The position numbers were made by a program, and so were the translations under genes. This document shows, one piece after another, positions 58,501-62,980 of a stretch of 62,980 nucleotides of DNA; the stretch's first letter is position 1; the number at the start of each line of letters is the position of its first letter. Source of the stretch: Verrucomicrobiia bacterium (GTDB taxonomy: Bacteria > Verrucomicrobiota > Verrucomicrobiia > Limisphaerales > UBA11358); contig JARLJW010000031.1 in NCBI GenBank assembly GCA_031290985.1, positions 1 to 62,980 of the forward strand, given 5' to 3'. The notes beneath the pieces were generated by a model. It made no database searches. It was given only the letters and a program-made list of their open reading frames with translations, and had not been told where the DNA came from.

Positions 58501-59320
58501 CACCGGCAATGTTTTTTCCGCCGCCTATCGCAGCGACAGCGGTGCCTGGCAACCGGTGGGCACCGATCAAACCATCGTCATGAACGCCACGGCTTACGGC
58601 GGCCTGGCGGCGGCCGGGGGCACGACCATTGCGCCAGCCACAACCGTTTTTTCCAATGTGGTCGGCAATTCCGTCTTTTCGCCAACGCCGGCCGCGCCCA
58701 CTGGTTTTTCTGCGACCGCCAACGCCACCAACGCGCTGGCCTTGAACTGGACGGACAATGCCACGAATGAAACCGGCTTCAGCCTCGAAGCCAGCACCAA
58801 CGCCGGCATGGCCTGGAATCCGGTCACCACCACGGCCGCTGGCGTGACCAGCTTCACCAACTCGGGGCTGCTGGCGGGCACCGCCTACTATTACCGGCTG
58901 GCCGCGATCAACGCCGCAGGCTTGTCCGCCTATGCTTACACCAACGCCTCGACCTGGACATGGTTGCAGGGCTGGCGTCAGTCATACTTTGGCACCATCA
59001 GCAACAGCGGCTCCGCCGCCGACACGGCTGACCTTGATGGCGACGGCTTGGTGAACCTGCTCGAATATGCGCTGGGCTCCAATCCGCTCGTCGCGAACAC
59101 CAACGTGGTGGTCGCCGGCCGCGATGCCGGTGGCAACCTGACGTTCACCTTTCCCCGCGCCCGCGCGGATGTCACGTATGTGGTCCAAGGTTCCACCAAC
59201 CTCCAAAGCTGGGTTGATTTAAACACCAACTTGGGCACCGTTGGTCAAAATGTGATTTTCACCGATCCGGTCACCAACCGTGCCCGCCATTTTCTCCGGT
59301 TGAAAATAACCCAGCCGTGA
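55538..59320 (+). CDS. Large secreted protein with unrecognised toroid-like domain
   Basis: A 1260-residue protein with a signal peptide (FFLAVACVLAGVVTETSA). Residues about 30-250 are beta-rich. About 255-560 form a helical domain with YGHFVWDYTDTSVTDLNSTE (325), YSNIYTMRIVNWLLLGEAL (388), IHEYDSDTY (432) and RLGGSKSRDYDF (490). These blocks align one by one, at the same spacings, with the next gene's product. A fibronectin type III-like domain follows near 1050-1130, then DTADLDGDGLVNLLEYALG, a calcium-binding-type repeat, and an FLRLK C-terminus. I infer a glycan-active enzyme of unassigned family. The stop overlaps the next start (GTGA). Confidence 0.75.
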   Translation: MRRFPFIDRQVRFFLAVACVLAGVVTETSAQVNYSGGMYQQTFDSLPASGTSISWVDNLTLPGWYAWRTTPGSPPSTLTLDTGTSTSTSVLHNYGATGSTDRALGLLPGATPGNVMVGLRLHNNGTATYHSFTVTYDGEQWRSASASTHSMGFACTAGTPANLNDASVNWVGNGYLAFYSPVLNSNGVALDGNVATNRDAGITGTVGGITWAPGTDLWIRFTSVNQSPGNQGLALDNFNFSASTNVVDGYTNVLSNFYAEAIGSIHYTDDQLVAGGSSLSVRNLPQTAYIALALNYPDPSNAVTKAEAYLDLMFAKQDTNPASSTYGHFVWDYTDTSVTDLNSTEFCFKPLSVILKRYGARLGTNYLNSIRPMILNGLAASRARSVATNYSNIYTMRIVNWLLLGEALPDATSYNAGLNALAAWSTEVSGETIHEYDSDTYSMVTYCNLLIGANNATNTMAADKLRSLANFLATDLAVNYFNGQCRLGGSKSRDYDFVNGNGAVDHFYYLEQLQAKLPAFGSLSEGVYAYLNVVENGNRPPADVLTFGNSWTNRVVKSIWGGTNTPGQDRYNYLTPDFCIGSSGDFYGSTQDKAIAADFTATNPLAQVTLVYDPYDSPYGDVMTPDSSGHLKQNHLKFDAANVQDKGYILSLASLAASFPAAGNFLGPYTNISTAVVFPAQADAVYLDGAAVATSSGGSYAATNGSVAGIQEGNTVMAARFYRVDGLAGQTPTYAVKFDGGNAARFVAYQYAGAATSFNNATDRPVAGVILAARVCTNAAAVSNFLAEVKNAAVTLTTNGTQSGASATIGGTALASTMDTGSGTVIARKVNGANYVPQMYLLTDGAASNRDLFTERFARMLGSGWIWTPLSGVAVTTATYFTNATGTSSTLTSGEPLTATPDAGGLVYRTFTGDAEIVARVNQQSDTSPTSLAGVALRETLNAGASGVVAGFSGPTGVRLLWRATTSGPVSAITNAGFTGPGWLRLRRTGNVFSAAYRSDSGAWQPVGTDQTIVMNATAYGGLAAAGGTTIAPATTVFSNVVGNSVFSPTPAAPTGFSATANATNALALNWTDNATNETGFSLEASTNAGMAWNPVTTTAAGVTSFTNSGLLAGTAYYYRLAAINAAGLSAYAYTNASTWTWLQGWRQSYFGTISNSGSAADTADLDGDGLVNLLEYALGSNPLVANTNVVVAGRDAGGNLTFTFPRARADVTYVVQGSTNLQSWVDLNTNLGTVGQNVIFTDPVTNRARHFLRLKITQP

Positions 59321-61185
59321 ACTTGCACTTTTTCAAACGTGTTCGATGGACGAACTGGCGGCGAACCGCTGGTTTTGCTGTGGCGGTTTTATTTCTGCTG
59401 AACTTCCTGCAGCCCCGTCTATATGCCGCCACGCCGGCCTTGTCCGGCATTGCGAGCAACTGCGCGGCGGCGGATGAAAAATTCTGGCGGAGCTGCGCGC
59501 AGCCGCCGGACAACTTGGATTCGCGCACGCTGTTCGCGTATGCCCTGGCCTTGTGCGAAAGCAAGCAGCATCCCGAACGGCTCGACCGGCTGTTTGAACT
59601 GGCCGCCGCAATGCAGGATCGCGACCCGCAGAGCCGCGGTTATGGGAACTTCCACTGGTATCACCGCGATACGGCGGTGCTGGATTATAACGCGGTGGAT
59701 TTTTGCATGCGCGGCGGCGCGCTGCTGTGGCGCAAGCACCGGGAGTTCATCCCGGAAAAGGCGCGGACGCGGCTGCGGGAGATGCTGGAACTGGCGACCA
59801 CCGGCTGCCTGAAGCATAAAGTGGCCGAAAGTTATTCCAACATCGCCATCATGAACGCCGGCGATTTGATCTTGCTCGGCGAGACCTTGGACAACCCGAC
59901 GGCAGCGGCGGAAGGATATGCGCGGCTGGATCGGGTTTATAAATATGCGCAGGCGGCGGGAGTCCATGAGTTTGACAGCCCGACTTATACGGGCGTGGAC
60001 CTGGACGGGCTGGGCCTGGTCGAGGCGTATTGCCGGCAGGAGGCCGGGCGCGCCCAAGCGCGGGCGTTGCTCGAATTCCTGTGGACGGACATCGCGGCGA
60101 ACTGGTTTGAACCGGCGCAGCGGCTGGCCGGCGCCCATAGCCGGAACTACGATTTTCTCCATGGCCGGGGCTATCTCGACGTGGAGCTGACGCTGCACGG
60201 GTGGCTGGGCGGGCCGTTGCCGCGGGACATCGACACCATCTACGGCGCGCAATCGCAATGGCAGCCGCCGGAAAAACTCCAGCTCATGGCGCGGGAGTTT
60301 CCCCGCCGGGTGCGCCAAACGTGGGGCCGTGAACCTTTGCAATTCCGGACGCATTATCTGCTGCCGGACATTACGCTCAGTTGCAGCGCGTCCAGCTACG
60401 GCGGCCGGATGGACATGCCGCTGACCGTGGACCTGCCGGGCGACCGGCAATCCGTGCGCGGTTATTTTATCGCCGATGGCCGGGATGATCCGTATGGCCA
60501 GAAAAAAATTTCCGCCGGTCCGCACCAGAAGACGCTGCATCTGAATCCGCTGTGGATCGCCGGGCAGCGGGAAGGTGATGCCCTGGGGTTGGTGATTTAC
60601 CGGGACAAGGACATCCCAACCAACACGGTGGCGCTGGAATCGAGTTTCGTGCTGCCCATGGAGGTGGATTCATTCCGCATCGGCAACCGGCTGATCCACT
60701 TTACCGCCGGCAAATCCGTCCGCGAGGTGGTCAAGCCCGGGGAAGCGGTTGCGCTGCGGAAAGGCGGGGCGGCGCTGGCGCTGCGCGTTCCGTGGTCCCG
60801 CGAGGTGCACGGTTCGCCGGCTGAGGTGGTGCTGATCTATGATGGCAACCGTTCCGGCGCCGTCCGCCTCACGGTTGAGCAGGGTACACCCGGACATGCG
60901 GAAGTAAAAAGCCGGCCGGGTGCCGCGTTCTGGGTGCGCATCGGCACGGGCCTGGCGGACGATGACCGGTTTGCGGCGTGGCTGGACAAGTTCACGAGTG
61001 CGCGCGCTGAAGCGGAAGCGCAGGCGGGAAGTGTGAAGATTCAAGTTGCCGGCGAGGCCGGTCCGGTGGAGGTGGATCTGCTGCCGGCCGGGGAGGCAAG
61101 CGTGACTCCGCCGCCGGCGCCAGCGCGCGGCGTGCTGGAGGTGAATGGCGTGGATGTCGGGTCGCAAATTTTTGGGAGGCAGTAA
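59317..61185 (+). CDS. Secreted protein sharing the unrecognised toroid-like domain
   Basis: A 622-residue protein starting at GTG, overlapping the upstream stop by 4 bp. A hydrophobic signal (TAGFAVAVLFLLNFLQP) precedes a helical domain with YGNFHWYHRDTAVLDYNAVD (108), YSNIAIMNAGDLILLGETL (171), VHEFDSPTYTG (215) and AHSRNYDF (274). The C-terminal half is beta-rich. Helical toroid followed by beta-sandwich is the plan of several polysaccharide lyases and GH families, and conserved Asp, Glu, His and Tyr positions suggest catalysis. I cannot place it in a named family. Confidence 0.75.
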   Translation: MNLHFFKRVRWTNWRRTAGFAVAVLFLLNFLQPRLYAATPALSGIASNCAAADEKFWRSCAQPPDNLDSRTLFAYALALCESKQHPERLDRLFELAAAMQDRDPQSRGYGNFHWYHRDTAVLDYNAVDFCMRGGALLWRKHREFIPEKARTRLREMLELATTGCLKHKVAESYSNIAIMNAGDLILLGETLDNPTAAAEGYARLDRVYKYAQAAGVHEFDSPTYTGVDLDGLGLVEAYCRQEAGRAQARALLEFLWTDIAANWFEPAQRLAGAHSRNYDFLHGRGYLDVELTLHGWLGGPLPRDIDTIYGAQSQWQPPEKLQLMAREFPRRVRQTWGREPLQFRTHYLLPDITLSCSASSYGGRMDMPLTVDLPGDRQSVRGYFIADGRDDPYGQKKISAGPHQKTLHLNPLWIAGQREGDALGLVIYRDKDIPTNTVALESSFVLPMEVDSFRIGNRLIHFTAGKSVREVVKPGEAVALRKGGAALALRVPWSREVHGSPAEVVLIYDGNRSGAVRLTVEQGTPGHAEVKSRPGAAFWVRIGTGLADDDRFAAWLDKFTSARAEAEAQAGSVKIQVAGEAGPVEVDLLPAGEASVTPPPAPARGVLEVNGVDVGSQIFGRQ

Positions 61186-61327
61186 GGCAATTGTTGAGCT
61201 TCGTGTGCGCCGGCGAGTTTCCATGCAGCGGGATTTTTGCAGAGCAGTTCTTGGCAAGATTGGCACGGCAGGTGTGTCATTTTTGCGCGTCGTCGCGGTG
61301 AAGCAGCACGCGTTGGTTAGCAATCGC

Positions 61328-61349
61328 GGCGGGCAGGGGACTGCCCGCC
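61328..61349. terminator. GC-rich hairpin
   Basis: GGCGGGCAG-GGGA-CTGCCCGCC, a perfect 9-bp stem with a 4-nt loop, 143 bp after the preceding stop. No T-run follows. It may be a terminator or a dispersed palindrome. Confidence 0.45.
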
Positions 61350-61460
61350 CTACCTGCCGCTGTGCAAAGATTTAGTTTAAGTGCCATGGCGACGTGGCGA
61401 GGATATTTTCCAATTTACAGCCGGTGCGGGGCGTGAAAACAGGCCTGAAACCTGCATAAA

Positions 61461-61478
61461 ATCGTCCTTTCGGACGAT
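61461..61478 (+). promoter_or_regulatory. Palindromic operator candidate 5
   Basis: ATCGTCC-TTTC-GGACGAT, perfect 7-4-7, 49 bp before the pseudopilin gene, with TATAGT starting 23 bp downstream. Confidence 0.78.
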
Positions 61479-61526
61479 GGGCACGCAGCGGATCCGTGCG
61501 ATATAGTATGGGCATCTCATAAGCGA

Positions 61527-62324
61527 ATGAAAAGCAACCTGTCAACCACTGGGAAGGCACCGAGGAATGTTTCCGGCGCCAATAAACGTCCGCCGCAGAA
61601 CCCGCCGGGCGGCCGCGGATTCACCCTCATTGAACTGCTGGTGGTGATCGCCATCATTGCGATCTTGGCGGCGATGCTGCTGCCGGCGCTGGCCAAGGCC
61701 AAACGCAAGGCCCTGCAGACCGGGTGCCTGTCCAACATGCGGCAGTCGGCCACGGCCTTGCACATGTGGGTGGATGACAACGCCGAATGGCTGCCGCCGG
61801 GCGCGAGCGCCCCCATCGTGGGATTGCAAGGGGGCCAAGAAGCCAATTACAAGGAAGATGGAAATCCCACTTCCAGCTATAAAAAATTCCTGCCTTTCTA
61901 CATCGCCTCCTACCTTGGTTATCCCGCCCCGGACGGCACGCTGCGGACGGCGAAGGTGTTTTTCTGCACGGCGTTTGCCGCCGACAACACGTCGGGCGGG
62001 GACATCGGAACGAACGTCTGCTATGTGGTGACGCAAACGACCGGCGGTGCCAATCCCACGCTGCCGCCGAACTTCAATCCGTTTGGGTATCCCATATCAA
62101 CCAGTCACCCCAACGGATTGCCGGTGCATAAGATCACGGAGATCAGCAACCCGTCGGACGTTTGGATCCTCGCGGATGTGGATCAGGTGGTCATCACCGA
62201 CACGCAAAACATCTGGCGGCCCCAAACGCCGGTCCGGCCGATCCATGGCAACGTGCGCAATTATGTCTATTTCGACCAGCACGTGTCTTCGCAAAAAGTC
62301 GGTCCGGCGGGCACGTATTATTGA
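61527..62324 (+). CDS. Type II secretion-like pseudopilin
   Basis: A 265-residue protein with a prepilin leader: basic N-terminus, then GRGFTLIELLVVIAIIAIL near residues 31-49, where prepilin peptidase would cut after the Gly and methylate Phe. The hydrophobic helix runs on to MLLPALAKAKRKA, a form characteristic of Verrucomicrobiota, Lentisphaerota and Planctomycetota. The globular part ends with a VYFDQHVSSQKVGP segment like the H-x9-DG region of these proteins. Such pseudopilins are numerous in these phyla and may serve secretion or surface binding of substrates. It carries the same upstream palindrome as the glycan-degradation genes. Confidence 0.9.
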   Translation: MKSNLSTTGKAPRNVSGANKRPPQNPPGGRGFTLIELLVVIAIIAILAAMLLPALAKAKRKALQTGCLSNMRQSATALHMWVDDNAEWLPPGASAPIVGLQGGQEANYKEDGNPTSSYKKFLPFYIASYLGYPAPDGTLRTAKVFFCTAFAADNTSGGDIGTNVCYVVTQTTGGANPTLPPNFNPFGYPISTSHPNGLPVHKITEISNPSDVWILADVDQVVITDTQNIWRPQTPVRPIHGNVRNYVYFDQHVSSQKVGPAGTYY

Positions 62325-62389
62325 TGTGCGGTCCGGCGGGCTCGCCCTGAACCGTTTGAGGCAAACGCAGGGAATAATGAGCCTCAATG

Positions 62390-62423
62390 GGGCGTAAGCG
62401 CATGGCCAATTTGTCTTACGCCC
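62390..62423. terminator. 9-bp stem after the pseudopilin gene
   Basis: GGGCGTAAG (62390-62398) and CTTACGCCC (62415-62423) with a 16-nt loop, 66 bp after the pseudopilin stop. A plausible transcript end, though without a clear T-run. Confidence 0.4.
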
Positions 62424-62886
62424 GCCCTCATTTCAGGCTGTCACATGGCGGGCTTTCAGCTCTTCGGTGAACCGACCTCACTGCTCCAGAACACTCCGCG
62501 TTGGGGATGGCAACGAAGTTTCCGGGTGAGGCAGATTGGCGACGTGCGGCGGCTGTTCCAGGACACAGCCGCCGTCCGGTGAGACGAGCGAAGAGAGCCC
62601 GCTGGATGGGCGGAAACCAGCGAGGATGAGGAGGGAACGAATGACGAATGGCGGGCGCGGTCAGTACAAATTTTGTTTCTTCATTCGCGGTTCATCCTTC
62701 ATAATTTCCGGATGACATCGGCCAATCCTCAGCTCCTCCTCTGGCTCGCCGGCAAAATAACCAGGCGCTGGTAAAAGGATCAAAATATCCGTTAACCCGC
62801 GCCCTGATGCGCGGCCATTTTTACCCTCAAATTATCCGCTTTGTGTCAATAGTGAGGACTGACACGAATGGCCCTTAGTTAAGGCC

Positions 62887-62980
62887 ATGATAATTGCGTG
62901 GTCTGCCTTTCCAATATCTGCTGCGATGCGAGATTTCCACGAATTGGCGGCGCGGTTTGTTCAGCAGCGGGTGAGGTTTG
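62887..62980 (+). CDS. Possible gene start cut by the window edge
   Basis: An ATG at 62887 opens a frame that stays open to the end (31 codons), including MRDFHELAARFVQQRVRF from an internal ATG. That second ATG may be the true start. Too short to identify. Confidence 0.25.
   Translation, partial: MIIAWSAFPISAAMRDFHELAARFVQQRVRF

Larger units (their letters stand above)
61186..61526. other. Spacer with hairpin and operator
   Basis: No gene seen. It contains a 9-bp stem hairpin (61328-61349), a copy of the ATCGTCY-N4-GGACGAT palindrome (61461-61478) and a TATAGT hexamer (61502-61507) before the pseudopilin gene. Confidence 0.65.
62325..62980. other. Non-coding right end with hairpins
   Basis: No convincing complete gene. 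It holds a GGGCGTAAG/CTTACGCCC stem (62390-62423), a CGGCGGCTG/CAGCCGCCG stem (62547-62574), a GTGTCA/TGACAC inverted repeat near 62843-62865 and, at the very end, a short frame open to the window edge. Confidence 0.5.

Noticed and set aside
56708..58570. 620-codon open frame antisense to the 1260-residue protein
   Set aside because: Composition-driven shadow: the sense strand has a signal peptide and conserved blocks, whereas the antisense has neither.

Overview
The window (about 63 kb, GC-rich) most likely comes from a member of the Verrucomicrobiota. The evidence is a pseudopilin with the characteristic GFTLIELLVVIAIIAILAA start, a giant secreted protein with autotransporter-associated beta-strand repeats, secreted proteins ending in YRLR/FLRLK-type C-termini, and a split Reg_prop sensor kinase/NarL regulator pair beside carbohydrate-active enzymes. 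This assignment is inferred from gene content; no marker gene such as 16S rRNA is present.

Layout. (1) 1-1664: no convincing gene, but hairpin and tandem-repeat DNA. (2) 1665-3356: NAD+ synthetase. (3) 3440-18091: a surface-glycan cluster of about 13 genes, with soluble GT2 and GT4 glycosyltransferases, a TylF-like methyltransferase, a DUF6625-like protein, two polytopic GT-C-like membrane proteins, a GtrB-like lipid-linked sugar synthase and a HAD-UbiA prenyltransferase fusion. (4) 18318-37368: a foreign-looking block at a tRNA-Ser(CGA) gene. The 5' half of this tRNA occurs three times in direct orientation (18547, 35610, 37279), and only the last copy is part of a complete tRNA. Between the first two copies lies a compact nitrogen-fixation island: on the minus strand nifA-draG-draT-nifH-nifD-nifK-mop-nifE-nifN-nifB-[2Fe-2S] ferredoxin-nifV-unknown-cytochrome b, plus a second mop on the plus strand. 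Between the last two copies are a dnaE fragment and a truncated tyrosine integrase. (5) 37459-62324: a polysaccharide-degradation locus with a Tat-exported protein, a GH92 glycosidase, a Reg_prop sensor kinase and its response regulator, two GH28-like proteins, a 2257-residue repeat protein, two proteins sharing an unrecognised catalytic-looking domain, and a pseudopilin.

How the parts work together. NifA with sigma-54 should drive nitrogenase. Good -24/-12 elements lie inside the 5' end of the longest nifA frame (so nifA probably starts further in), before nifH and directly before nifN. DraT/DraG would switch NifH off and on by ADP-ribosylation at the conserved Arg97. NifB, NifE, NifN and NifV build FeMo-cofactor, and the two molbindins may store molybdate. 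NifU, NifS, NifX, NifQ and NifL are not in the window. The last two genes of the cluster, a Cys-rich small protein and a heme-b membrane protein with a seven-Cys N-terminal extension, look like an undescribed nif-linked redox module.

In the right-hand locus an 18-bp palindrome, ATCGTCY-N4-GGACGAT, recurs five times just upstream of the GH92 gene, the response regulator, the first GH28-like gene, the giant repeat protein and the pseudopilin gene. It is the best candidate operator for the locus's own response regulator.
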